The position numbers and the translations under genes are program-made. Below, in pieces: positions 45,245 to 54,190 of a DNA stretch of 64,000 bases; the stretch's first letter is position 1; each line of letters begins with the position of its first letter. The stretch comes from Chitinophaga sp. YR627 (GTDB taxonomy: Bacteria > Bacteroidota > Bacteroidia > Chitinophagales > Chitinophagaceae), in NCBI RefSeq assembly GCF_900114995.1, contig NZ_FOUX01000004.1:744001-808000 (forward strand). Reading direction: 5' to 3'. Under the pieces are notes generated by a model that had not been told where the DNA came from, did not search any database, and saw only the letters and a list, made by a program, of their open reading frames with translations.

Positions 45245-48200
45245 TTAGAATGAGTATCTCAGACCAAGCTGCATCTGGTGTCTGCTACCAAAGAAGTCTC
45301 TGGAATAAGGAGTACCAGGATTAGACCACTCATATACTGGATAAGCAGTAGGAGAGCCTGCAGTTTTCTGTGACAGACCTACACTCGCAGTTGAGTTGAA
45401 GGTGTTAGGAGAGAAGTATTGGATACCCCAGTCCTTGTTCAGCAGGTTTGTCAGGTTGATGATATCATAAGTCAGTGTCAGCGTGTGAGTGGATTTACCG
45501 GCTTTGAAGTTGAAATCCTGTGAGAAACGGAAATCAGCCTGTGTATTCCATGGTGTACGACCACCGTTACGTTCTGTGAACTGACCTTTACGGCTGCTCA
45601 GGTATTTATCACCCTCTACGTAAGCGAAGAACGCATCAGCCATTGCCTGGTTAGCAGGAGTGAAGAACTGACGTGCTTCTGCCTGATCTTTTGGAATGTA
45701 CGCCAGACTAACCTGCTGCGGTGTACCCTGGATAGTTGCATTCACGAAACCATAAGAGAATGGCAGACCGGAAGAGGTGTTAAAGAACAGGGCGAAGTTA
45801 GACACAAAACGACCCTTGTGATTCCAGTCCATTTTGTAGTTAGCAGTTGCTACGATACGGTGACGGATATCAAAGTTAGAGTAAGCCAGGTGTGGATCGT
45901 TAGGATTCAGTGCCTGGTTCAGCTGCCAGTTAGACTCCATGGAGTTACGGATACCGTTGGTGATATCTTTAGACTGACCATAAGTATACGCTAAGCTGAA
46001 GTTAAAACCGAAATCAAACGCTTTGCTTGCCTGACCAGTTACAGCATAACGGTAACCTTTCTTTGTATTGGACAACAGGTAAGCGTTGGTGAATTTAGAG
46101 TTGATCTTGGTACCGCTGTAGATAGGCTGTTGCTTATCGGTATCATAGATATTGTATGTAGGATTATCTACCAGGTTCACCTGCTGGAATTTCAGATCGT
46201 AGATCGTCTTGGTATAGATACCTTCGATAGTGAATCTCCATCTGTTCTTAGTAGAGTAGTCCAGTGCAGCGCTGCTTCTCCACATCTGCGGCATCTTGAA
46301 GTTGTTGTCGATCAGATCCACCTGAGTAGCACCTGTTGCATCGTGTACATCAACACCCTGTGCTGTTACAAACTGTGCAGCGCCCTGGTCAGATACTTTT
46401 ACAGGATTGCTGCCTGCTACAGGAGGAGCTGCTGCTGTAAAGCGTTTGTCATATGCACCATAGGTAGTACCGTTGTTGTAATAAGCATAACCTAACCATG
46501 CAAACGGAATACGACCGGTAAACAGACCTGTTCCACCACGCAGTACCAGGCTCTGGTCACCTTTGATGTCGTAGTTAAAGCCCAGACGAGGGGAGATCTG
46601 AATATTGTTCAGGTATTTGTTGTTGATATCTTTTGGCTTCGTGTAGCTATAGGTAGTACCGAAGTTAGGATCTACAGGAGCATTGGTTGTCTTGTCACTC
46701 AGGCTCTGTCTGTTAGGCAGATTCGTGTAATCAAAACGGAGACCTGGAGTCAGTTTGAAACGATCAGTGATCTGGATCTCATCCTGTCCATACAGACTGT
46801 ACATACCGATCTTAAACTGAGCTGGCGGATTCGCCATGATATAATCACGGGAGTTATTAGCGTAGTTAAAGTTAGCACGTACACGGCTTGGAGCGTCATT
46901 CAGGAAGTCATTGATACTTTCGTAGTCAACACGACCATTCCAGGAGTTCACAAAACCGTAAGTGATGTTGTACAGCTCATTGTGTGTACCAATCGTGATG
47001 TTGTGTTTACCCTTGAAGATATTCACGTTATCAGTGAATTCGAAGGTCTTCTGCTTCATGTTAAAGATAGACGCCTCACGGTCTGTACCCAGGAAAATGG
47101 TACCACCTCTTGATTTGATCTGAATCTGTGCCAAAGAAGGATCAGAAGTTGGATCACGGTAATCGTGCACTGTAGAGTAACCAACGATCAGACTGTTAGA
47201 AACGGAGTTGTTAAAACGGCTTTTCACCTCCAGTACAGTTGAAGACTGATTGTTTACCTGTTTGAAGTCGATACCGCTGAAACGGAAGTTCTGCTGATCA
47301 CGCTCCAGGTTGGTAGCTTCTGAAGTAATGGTATTGTTACGCAGGGACAACTGGTGTTTATCATTGATATTCCAGTCTAAGCGGTTAAAATACTTATTGG
47401 AATTTGAATAGATAGAAGTGTTGCCATAAGTTCCCGGATCGTATTTACCTGTTTTGGTTACATCCAGATCCAGCATATGTTGACGGATCTGCTCAGCTTC
47501 CTGTACAGTGATCAGCGGCATATCTGCAGATCCCGCACCCAGGATCACCGGGTCACGGCGACGTGCGATCTCTTCGTTGGTGAAGAAGAATAATTTATCC
47601 TTGATAATAGGGAAACCTAATCTGATACCAGTCTGGTAGTCATGGAAGCTGGAAGGCAGTTTGGAACCATCACCGGCATTGTTCTTACCGATCAGGTCAG
47701 CATTACGGCCAAAACCATATACGGAACCATGGAACTCATTGGTACCGCTACGGGTTACAGCGTTGATACTACCACCCAGGAAGTTACCGATCTTCACATC
47801 ATATGGCGCCAGATATACCTGGATATCCTGGATCGCATCCAGTGATACCGGGTTAGAACGGGTGCTGCTACCAGGCTGTCCGGAGCTATTGCTCTGACCA
47901 CCCATAGAAGGGCTAAATCCGATCGCATCGTTATTGATCGCACCATCCAGTGTAACGTTATTGTAACGGTAGTTGGTACCCAGGAAAGAGTTGTTGTTAC
48001 TCTGTGGAGTAGCACGGGTGAAATCCTGGAAACTACGGTTGATGGATGGCAGGGTCTTTAACTGGTTCTGACCAATTTTGAAAGCACCACCTTTCTGTGT
48101 AGTGTTACCTTTTACGACTACTTCGCTCAGCGCTGTAGAAGCATCGGTCAACTGGAAGTTGAAAGTAGAGCTACCCAGGGAAAGATTGATTCCCGGAGCT

Positions 48201-48478
48201 TCTTCAGTTTTAAAACCTATATAGGAAACGGTGATTGTGTATGGACCACCTGGGTTAACGTTGTTGATAAGGTAACGGCCGTCTGGCTGTGTCTGTGTAC
48301 CGTAACGGGTACCTGTAGAAGTGTTGACTGCCAGTATTGTAACCCCTGGCAGGGCCTCTCCTTTACTGCTCACTATTTTCCCGGTGATCTGGGAAGTGGT
48401 GATCTGAGCTCTTAAGCCGGCAGCCGACAGTACAAGGATACTCACAAATAACAATAATGAATAGAATTGCTTATTCAC
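45245..48478 (-). CDS. Oar-like TonB-dependent receptor
   Basis: This 1077-aa outer-membrane protein starts with a signal peptide (LLLFVSILVLSAAGLRAQ). A CarboxypepD_reg domain (about 28-115, ITGKIVSSKGEALPGVTILA), a plug (residues about 130-240) and a very large barrel follow. KDKLFFFTNEEIARRRDP, typical of the Oar group, is visible. There is no STN domain and no SusD partner. Its promoter carries the phased TTAACA-like repeats shared with four other minus-strand promoters here, so I infer phosphate-linked control. A second identical-type promoter lies about 275 bp further upstream. Oar-type receptors have been connected with protein secretion and adhesion in other bacteria. The cargo here is unknown. 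Confidence 0.9.
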   Translation of the reverse strand: MNKQFYSLLLFVSILVLSAAGLRAQITTSQITGKIVSSKGEALPGVTILAVNTSTGTRYGTQTQPDGRYLINNVNPGGPYTITVSYIGFKTEEAPGINLSLGSSTFNFQLTDASTALSEVVVKGNTTQKGGAFKIGQNQLKTLPSINRSFQDFTRATPQSNNNSFLGTNYRYNNVTLDGAINNDAIGFSPSMGGQSNSSGQPGSSTRSNPVSLDAIQDIQVYLAPYDVKIGNFLGGSINAVTRSGTNEFHGSVYGFGRNADLIGKNNAGDGSKLPSSFHDYQTGIRLGFPIIKDKLFFFTNEEIARRRDPVILGAGSADMPLITVQEAEQIRQHMLDLDVTKTGKYDPGTYGNTSIYSNSNKYFNRLDWNINDKHQLSLRNNTITSEATNLERDQQNFRFSGIDFKQVNNQSSTVLEVKSRFNNSVSNSLIVGYSTVHDYRDPTSDPSLAQIQIKSRGGTIFLGTDREASIFNMKQKTFEFTDNVNIFKGKHNITIGTHNELYNITYGFVNSWNGRVDYESINDFLNDAPSRVRANFNYANNSRDYIMANPPAQFKIGMYSLYGQDEIQITDRFKLTPGLRFDYTNLPNRQSLSDKTTNAPVDPNFGTTYSYTKPKDINNKYLNNIQISPRLGFNYDIKGDQSLVLRGGTGLFTGRIPFAWLGYAYYNNGTTYGAYDKRFTAAAPPVAGSNPVKVSDQGAAQFVTAQGVDVHDATGATQVDLIDNNFKMPQMWRSSAALDYSTKNRWRFTIEGIYTKTIYDLKFQQVNLVDNPTYNIYDTDKQQPIYSGTKINSKFTNAYLLSNTKKGYRYAVTGQASKAFDFGFNFSLAYTYGQSKDITNGIRNSMESNWQLNQALNPNDPHLAYSNFDIRHRIVATANYKMDWNHKGRFVSNFALFFNTSSGLPFSYGFVNATIQGTPQQVSLAYIPKDQAEARQFFTPANQAMADAFFAYVEGDKYLSSRKGQFTERNGGRTPWNTQADFRFSQDFNFKAGKSTHTLTLTYDIINLTNLLNKDWGIQYFSPNTFNSTASVGLSQKTAGSPTAYPVYEWSNPGTPYSRDFFGSRHQMQLGLRYSF

Positions 48479-48496
48479 GTCTTTTCAATTTTGACG

Positions 48497-48552
48497 CAAA
48501 CGTATCCCCGCTACATTACGCATATGTTAACACAATATTAAATTAATGTTAA
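48497..48552 (-). promoter_or_regulatory. Promoter with Pho-box-like repeats, Oar-like receptor
   Basis: On the minus strand the -7 box is TACGTTTG (48497-48504), an exact TAnnTTTG. Eight bases upstream begin four heptamers at an 11-bp period, at 48513 (ACATTAC as plus strand), 48524 (ATGTTAA), 48535 (ATATTAA) and 48546 (ATGTTAA). In gene direction these read like TTAACAT. They cover the -33 position, as an activator site that replaces it would. Confidence 0.7.
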
Positions 48553-48771
48553 CACACAGACGTACGTATCACTCTCAATAACTTATATGTTAAGTTTTGA
48601 GCTATGTGAGCAAAATATTCTGTTGGGCCTGTTTAATTTCTTACTTATTCCCGGACATAGACATAGGTAAAATGACAGGAGAAGCAGATAGAAAATTATT
48701 CATACAAGCTTGTTATAGGCAACAATAAGGGTGTTTATAGTAATAGGTTTCCTTATATGTTCGCATGTTTC

Positions 48772-48838
48772 CAAAAATATATAGCGTGTGTTAAGGGAGT
48801 GTTACCCTAATATTAACTTTGATAATTTCTAATGTTAA
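48772..48838 (-). promoter_or_regulatory. Second Pho-box-like promoter, 270 bp upstream of the Oar-like gene
   Basis: The minus-strand -7 box is TATTTTTG (48772-48779). Heptamers follow at 48788 (GTGTTAA, plus strand), 48799 (GTGTTAC), 48810 (ATATTAA) and 48832 (ATGTTAA), with a weak unit at 48821. Spacing and phase equal those at 48497. It would start a transcript near 48765 running towards the receptor gene: either a long leader or a separate small RNA. Confidence 0.6.
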
Positions 48839-48897
48839 GTTTTTCCAGGATGTAACTTTCACAGCCGGCTGACCGCTTTAACGTAAAATTCCCCTAC

Positions 48898-49383
48898 ATG
48901 AAACTAATCTCTAAAGCCTTATTGCTGTGTAGCATAGTATGTTCCGTGCTGTGTATGACTGCCTGTACTAAAAATAACGCCCAGGATGAACCCCAGCCCG
49001 TTTGTCCGGCGCCGCCTGGTATTGCGGGTATCTGGGAACTGGATGCCTTTCTTCCATTTCTGGACTCGACAAGACAGTGGCATGGTGTAATGGACGAAGA
49101 CAAGATATTTTACACGTTCAGAGAGGATGGCACCTTCTCTATGGAAAGACCTGCATTTAATTTTCGCGAGGAGGGCACCTACAAATTCGAATATGTTGCA
49201 GCCGGTGATAGCAGTTATCAGACGGGGCACAAACTGGTACTGTCCTCGCCCGATGTTGTCACCGAATTCAAAATTGAATCGCTGTCAGCAGATACTTTCC
49301 GTCTGGACTGGTGGTTCTTATGGTGTGCGACAGGCTATAGCAGTAGCCGTTATAAGAGACTTATTACCTCTTCGGCTAACTAA
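48898..49383 (+). CDS. Hypothetical lipocalin-like lipoprotein
   Basis: This 161-aa lipoprotein (signal KALLLCSIVCSVLCMTAC) has a mature part with lipocalin-like features: GIAGIWELDAFLPF near the start, IFYTFREDGTFSMERPAF, an EEGTYKFEYVAAG strand pair and LSADTFRLDWWFLWC near the end. The short linker after the lipid cysteine is followed by CPAPPG. It resembles the product of 44282-44689 in plan. The start is 60 bp from the Pho-box-like repeats at 48788-48838, which face the other way, so shared control is possible but not shown. It converges with the Lrp gene, with overlapping stop regions (49380-49383). Confidence 0.65.
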   Translation: MKLISKALLLCSIVCSVLCMTACTKNNAQDEPQPVCPAPPGIAGIWELDAFLPFLDSTRQWHGVMDEDKIFYTFREDGTFSMERPAFNFREEGTYKFEYVAAGDSSYQTGHKLVLSSPDVVTEFKIESLSADTFRLDWWFLWCATGYSSSRYKRLITSSAN

Positions 49384-49898
49384 AGTCCTTCTTCCCTTTT
49401 ACCATGCTTTGATGTTTTAATAATCTGCCCTGTGGTCAAAGACAGGGCAGTTTCATGTTTAGGCTCCGCTATTACAAAAAGACTGTTAATCCTGCTGACA
49501 GCATCCAGCCGTGAAAGTTTGTTCGTAATAAACAACTCATACTCCTCCAGATCAGCTACCATTACCTTGAGCAGATAATCGTACGGACCATTGATCTTAT
49601 AACACTCCATCACCTCCGGAAAGGTATTGATCTTAGCCTCAAACTGCTGGAAGATATCATGCCCATGCTCTTTAAGTGTAATATTTGCAAAAGCTGTTAC
49701 CTGTTTTCCCATGCGCTTTTTATCCAGGATAGCTACATAGCCCTTGATATAACCTTCACATTCAAGCCGTTTCACACGTTCAAATATGGAGGTTACTGAT
49801 TTTCCCAGTCTGGCGGCTATCTCCTTGTTGGTAAGACGCGCGTCTTCCTGTAACAGGTCCAGTATGTGCAGGTCGGTTTCATCTAACGTGAAATGCAT
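49380..49898 (-). CDS. Lrp/AsnC family transcriptional regulator
   Basis: This 172-aa regulator has the N-terminal winged HTH of the Lrp family (LDETDLHILDLLQEDARLTN, KEIAARLGKSVTSIFERVKR, LECEGYIKGYVAIL) and the C-terminal RAM/AsnC ligand domain (QVTAFANITLKEH, VMECYKINGPYDYLLKVMVADL). Such proteins sense amino acids or related metabolites and control nearby genes. It is transcribed divergently from ppsA with a 177-bp intergenic region, so ppsA is the likeliest target along with itself. The C-terminal tail is slightly longer than usual (KTSKHGKREEGL). The ligand is unknown. Confidence 0.93.
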   Translation of the reverse strand: MHFTLDETDLHILDLLQEDARLTNKEIAARLGKSVTSIFERVKRLECEGYIKGYVAILDKKRMGKQVTAFANITLKEHGHDIFQQFEAKINTFPEVMECYKINGPYDYLLKVMVADLEEYELFITNKLSRLDAVSRINSLFVIAEPKHETALSLTTGQIIKTSKHGKREEGL

Positions 49899-50075
49899 TG
49901 GGGAATATTTTACTAAAATTACGCAGATTCAGCCGCTGTACCTGAAAAAAAATCATGATTAACAACTCATTATAGATTTGTTTTCGCCTTCTTCCCGCTT
50001 CTGTATTTCTAGTTACAATAATGATGACCTTTATCCCGACGCCAACTTTGTCATACACCAAAACTAATCTCTTCA

Positions 50076-52511
50076 ATGGAAACACGAATTGTAATTCCTC
50101 TTCAGGCATTATGCCTGGAGGATATCCCTATCGTAGGTGGTAAGTGCGCCTCACTTGGAGAAATGATTGCCAACCTCACCAAAGCAGGTATTAACATTCC
50201 CTCCGGCTTCGCTATCACCACTACAGCCTATTATCAGTTTCTGCGTCAGAGTGGTCTGGAAGATTATATCCAGGAACAGATCGCTGGTATTGATTTCACC
50301 TCACTGGTAACCCTGAGACGCGCGGGACAACGTATCCGCCAGGCAATCAGTAATACCAAATTCCCACATGAGCTCAGCGCCGAGATCATCAGCGCCTACA
50401 TGGAACTCTCCAGAGAATATGGTCAGGACATCACAGACGTAGCGGTCCGTTCTTCCGCTACTGCAGAAGACCTTCCGGACGCCTCTTTTGCTGGACAGCA
50501 GGAAACCTACCTGAATGTCAGAGGACCGGCTGCACTGATCGATGCAGTACGTAACTGCTTCGCTTCTCTCTTCACCGACAGGGCTATCAGCTACCGTCAA
50601 AACTTCGGATATGACCATTTCAGTATAGGCCTATCCGTTTGTATACAAAAGATGGTCCGCTCAGACCTTGGTGCAGCAGGCGTGGCATTTTCACTGGATA
50701 CAGAATCCGGTTTCAAAGATGTCGTTGTCATCAACGGGGCCTTCGGTCTCGGAGAAATGGTCGTACAGGGAGCCATATCTCCTGATGAATTCATCGTATT
50801 CAAACCTGCGCTCAACGGTCATCACGCACCGATCATTGAAAAGCGCCTGGGTATGAAAGATAAGATGATGGTATATGGTGAAAGTAATGACCAGCGCACC
50901 AAGATCATCCCACTCGATAAAGCTAGTCAGCAAAGATTCTCTCTACGCGATAATCAGATCCTGCAACTTTCCGAATGGGTATGCAAAATAGAAGAATACT
51001 ATTCGCAGCTCAAAGGAAAATGGTGTCCGATGGATATAGAATGGGCCTTAGATGGGCTCAGCAACGAATTATTCATCGTACAGGCCCGCCCCGAAACCAT
51101 TCACTCACAGAAAGAACATCACACGATCACCTCCTATAGTATGGAACAAAAAGCGACACCGCTTTTAAAAGGAATCGCTGTAGGAGATAAGATCGCATCC
51201 GGAAAAGTCAATATCCTCTTCTCCCTGGACAAACGTATTACCGAAGGTTCCGAATTCAAACCCGGCGACGTACTCGTTACTGATATGACAGATCCCGACT
51301 GGGAGCCTATCATGAAAATGGCGGCAGCTATTGTGACCAATAAAGGCGGACGTACCTGTCATGCTGCTATTGTAGCCCGGGAAATGGGTATTCCTGCCAT
51401 CGTAGGATGTGGTAATGCCACTGAGCTGCTCAGTTCCGGTCAGGATATTACGATCAGCTGTGCTGAAGGAGATGAAGGTATCATCTATGAAGGCATTGTG
51501 CCCTTCAAAGAAACCTCGCTTGATCTGCGGGAACTGCCAGAGATCAGTACTTCACTGATGCTGAATGTCGCCTCTCCTTCAATGGCATTTCAATATTCGC
51601 ATTTGCCCAACAAGGGCGTCGGACTCGCCAGGGAAGAATTCATCATCAACAATTATATTAAAATACACCCGCTTGCATTATTGCATCATAAAGAACTGCA
51701 TGATGCGGCACTGACCGCTGAGATCACACAACTGATCAGAGGTTATGAAAATGAAGAAGCCTACTTCGTACAAAAGCTGGCCTATGGCATTGCAAAGATT
51801 GCCGCTGCATTTCATCCGGGAAAAGTGATCGTGCGTTTCTCTGATTTCAAGAGCAACGAATACTACAACCTGCTGGGTGGAAAATATTTCGAACCGGAAG
51901 AAGAGAATCCGATGATCGGCTGGAGAGGCGCGTCCAGGTATTATTCTGAGAAGTATAGCGCAGCCTTTGCACTTGAATGCAAAGCCATCAAAAAGGTAAG
52001 GGAAGAAATGGGGCTGGAGAATGTAGTCGTCATGATCCCTTTCTGCAGAACAGTGGAAGAATTGCTGAAAGTACTGGATACCATGAAGCAATACGGTCTT
52101 GAGAGAGGAGAAAATGGTCTTGAAGTCTATCTGATGGCGGAAATACCTTCTAATATCATCATGGCAGAAGAATTTGCCGCACATATTGATGGTTTTTCCA
52201 TCGGGTCCAATGACCTGACGCAACTGACATTAGGACTTGACCGCGACTCTTCACTGATTGCGAATCTTTATAATGAACGTAATCCGGCGGTGCTGAGAAT
52301 GATAAGTATGTTGATCAATACAGCTAAGAAGCAACACGTGAAAGTAGGCATCTGCGGACAAGGACCTTCTGACTTCCCGGACTTCACAAAGTTCCTCGTA
52401 GAACAGGGCATTGACAGTATTTCTGTCACCCCGGATGCTTTGACCAAAACGGTGAAAGCGATCCATGAAGCAGAAACGGTCTTACACCTTAAAGAACAGG
52501 TCCCTTATTGA
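50076..52511 (+). CDS. ppsA: Phosphoenolpyruvate synthase
   Basis: PEP synthase converts pyruvate and ATP to PEP, AMP and phosphate, a gluconeogenic step. The 811-aa protein has the N-terminal ATP-grasp domain (GGKCASLGEMIANL, DVAVRSSATAEDLPDASFAG), the swivelling phosphohistidine domain with His429 in GGRTCHAAIVAREMG, and the C-terminal PEP-binding barrel. The barrel shows SNDLTQLTLGLDRDSS and GICGQGPSDFPDF with the conserved cysteine. Length and motif order are as in the E. coli enzyme. It is divergent from an Lrp-type regulator. A terminator follows 14 bp after the stop. Confidence 0.96.
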   Translation: METRIVIPLQALCLEDIPIVGGKCASLGEMIANLTKAGINIPSGFAITTTAYYQFLRQSGLEDYIQEQIAGIDFTSLVTLRRAGQRIRQAISNTKFPHELSAEIISAYMELSREYGQDITDVAVRSSATAEDLPDASFAGQQETYLNVRGPAALIDAVRNCFASLFTDRAISYRQNFGYDHFSIGLSVCIQKMVRSDLGAAGVAFSLDTESGFKDVVVINGAFGLGEMVVQGAISPDEFIVFKPALNGHHAPIIEKRLGMKDKMMVYGESNDQRTKIIPLDKASQQRFSLRDNQILQLSEWVCKIEEYYSQLKGKWCPMDIEWALDGLSNELFIVQARPETIHSQKEHHTITSYSMEQKATPLLKGIAVGDKIASGKVNILFSLDKRITEGSEFKPGDVLVTDMTDPDWEPIMKMAAAIVTNKGGRTCHAAIVAREMGIPAIVGCGNATELLSSGQDITISCAEGDEGIIYEGIVPFKETSLDLRELPEISTSLMLNVASPSMAFQYSHLPNKGVGLAREEFIINNYIKIHPLALLHHKELHDAALTAEITQLIRGYENEEAYFVQKLAYGIAKIAAAFHPGKVIVRFSDFKSNEYYNLLGGKYFEPEEENPMIGWRGASRYYSEKYSAAFALECKAIKKVREEMGLENVVVMIPFCRTVEELLKVLDTMKQYGLERGENGLEVYLMAEIPSNIIMAEEFAAHIDGFSIGSNDLTQLTLGLDRDSSLIANLYNERNPAVLRMISMLINTAKKQHVKVGICGQGPSDFPDFTKFLVEQGIDSISVTPDALTKTVKAIHEAETVLHLKEQVPY

Positions 52512-52524
52512 CAATATATAAAGA

Positions 52525-52557
52525 AAACAGCGGAGCTTATTGCGTCCGCTGTTTTTA
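52525..52557 (+). terminator. ppsA terminator
   Basis: AAACAGCGGA and TCCGCTGTTT form a 10-bp stem around a 10-base loop, running directly into a T tract. Confidence 0.85.
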
Positions 52558-52682
52558 ACTTTATCGTGCCGCAACCAGTTTATGGTACGTACACAAGAAA
52601 TTTAGAGGTCATATCACCCAAAAAAAGGGAGTATCAAATGATATTCCCTTTCTATTTTTAAACAGTTATCTTATGGCAACTA

Positions 52683-54101
52683 TTAGTATTTAGTAGACTC
52701 AGCAGACCAGTTAGTCCAGCCTTTAGTCCAGTCAGTAGTAGCATCAAATGCACCACGGTAAGTTACATTTGTGAAACCCAGACCTTCTGGAATAACACCA
52801 CCATTTACTGCAGGAGAAGTAGCTTTCAGCAGGAAGCTAGGAGTACCAGCAGATGCACCGACACCAGCAGAGAACAAGTTTGGATTATCCAGCAGGATAT
52901 CTTCAGCTTTAGTTACAACAGTTGTGTTGGTAGCTGTCCACCATGTAGTCCATGCAGCAGCATCCAGTGCGCTCCACTCGCTTTTAGAAACAGTTACAGC
53001 ACCAGCGATGATGTTGTTTTTGAATACCAGTGAACCTTCAGAAGCGTTCTGAGAAGTTTTGTGGCTGGCAACTTTAGAATCGTCGATATATACACCGATT
53101 GGGAAACCTACGATTACTGAGTTGATCAGACTCATAGAAGAGTTACGACGAATCTGAGCACCGTGCTGGAAGTTAGCGTTGATACCGGAAGTAGAGTTAC
53201 CTGCTACGATTGGACCAACGATAGTCATGTTAGAGAAGTATGCTTTAGTCTGTGGAGTGTTTACAGAACCGTTTGCATCATTATCTGATTCGAAACCGTT
53301 AGAACCGGATACGTCAGCGATAGCTTTGTAACGGTGAGCCAGACCGAACTGAATTTTACCGGAGAAACCGTTATCAGTATCGAAGTCATCATCCCATGTG
53401 TAAGTAGCAACCAGGTGATCACAGTTTACAGAACCACCAAACCATTCGAACGCATCGTCACCGGAACGGTAAACCTGTACGTAAGAGATTTTAGTACCGC
53501 TACCAACGCCGCCCATAGTCAGACCGTTGATTTCGTTATCCGGAGAATAAGCGATACCAGCGAACTCGATACGTACATATTTCAGTACACCAGAGTTATC
53601 AGCATCATCAGTACCACCGTAGTAGATATAATCTTTGTCGTTACCACCTGCAGTTGGAACCAGACCACCTTCGATCTTAGCCTCACCACCAGCAGCATTT
53701 ACTTTACCTTTACCCAGGATGATCACACCACCCCAGTCACCCTGTGAACGAGCATTAACTGCCTGAGAAGAAGTGAAGATAATTGGCTTTTCAGCAGTAC
53801 CTTCTGCCATGATCTTACCACCACGTGTAACTACCAGGGTACCTTTGTCTGCTTTATCACCCATGATAACAGTACCAGGCTGGATAGTCAGGGTAACACC
53901 ACTTTTAACATATACGAAACCGTCGAGTAAATATTTTTTGTCAGCAGTCAGCGTCTGGTTAGCGCTGATATCACCTTTCAGAACTACCACATCGTCACCA
54001 CTTGTAGGCGGAGGCGTCACATTGTTATCTTTATCATCAGAGCAGGAAGACAAAACGCCCAATGACAATGCTGTGGCGAATAATAAAAAATACCTTTTCA
54101 T
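52683..54101 (-). CDS. Surface beta-helix-type lipoprotein
   Basis: From the ATG at 54101 this encodes about 472 aa. It has a lipoprotein signal (LLFATALSLGVLSSC) and an acidic linker after the cysteine (SDDKDNNVTPPPTSGDD). The body reads as a right-handed beta helix: LDGFVYVKSGVTLTIQPGTV, GTLVVTRGGKIMAEGTAEKP, YVRIEFAGIAYSPDNEINGL and SLINSVIVGFPIGVYIDDSK. The acidic DDDFDTDNGF and ESDNDANGS stretches could bind calcium. It lies directly downstream of the 942-aa TonB receptor and also has its own Pho-box-like promoter. I infer a surface partner of that receptor, analogous to SusD but of a different fold. The C-terminal region is Trp/Thr-rich (WTKGWTNWSAESTKY). Confidence 0.72.
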   Translation of the reverse strand: MKRYFLLFATALSLGVLSSCSDDKDNNVTPPPTSGDDVVVLKGDISANQTLTADKKYLLDGFVYVKSGVTLTIQPGTVIMGDKADKGTLVVTRGGKIMAEGTAEKPIIFTSSQAVNARSQGDWGGVIILGKGKVNAAGGEAKIEGGLVPTAGGNDKDYIYYGGTDDADNSGVLKYVRIEFAGIAYSPDNEINGLTMGGVGSGTKISYVQVYRSGDDAFEWFGGSVNCDHLVATYTWDDDFDTDNGFSGKIQFGLAHRYKAIADVSGSNGFESDNDANGSVNTPQTKAYFSNMTIVGPIVAGNSTSGINANFQHGAQIRRNSSMSLINSVIVGFPIGVYIDDSKVASHKTSQNASEGSLVFKNNIIAGAVTVSKSEWSALDAAAWTTWWTATNTTVVTKAEDILLDNPNLFSAGVGASAGTPSFLLKATSPAVNGGVIPEGLGFTNVTYRGAFDATTDWTKGWTNWSAESTKY

Positions 54102-54125
54102 GGAATGTTTCAATTGTTTAGATTT

Positions 54126-54181
54126 CAAAAATATACCCGCACTATGATGTGTATGTTACGGATATGTTACGGTTATATTAA
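54126..54181 (-). promoter_or_regulatory. Promoter with Pho-box-like repeats, beta-helix lipoprotein
   Basis: The minus-strand -7 box is TATTTTTG (54126-54133). Heptamers sit at 54153 (ATGTTAC, plus strand), 54164 (ATGTTAC) and 54175 (ATATTAA), with a poor first unit at 54142. The phase relative to the -7 box is identical to that at 57059. The box lies 25 bp before the ATG. Confidence 0.7.
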
Positions 54182-54190
54182 GACTTTATA

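Noticed and set aside
48553..48770. A possible 20-codon peptide on the minus strand behind the distal Pho-type promoter
   Set aside because: Too short and without a ribosome binding site or conservation evidence to call a gene; kept only as part of the transcript question.
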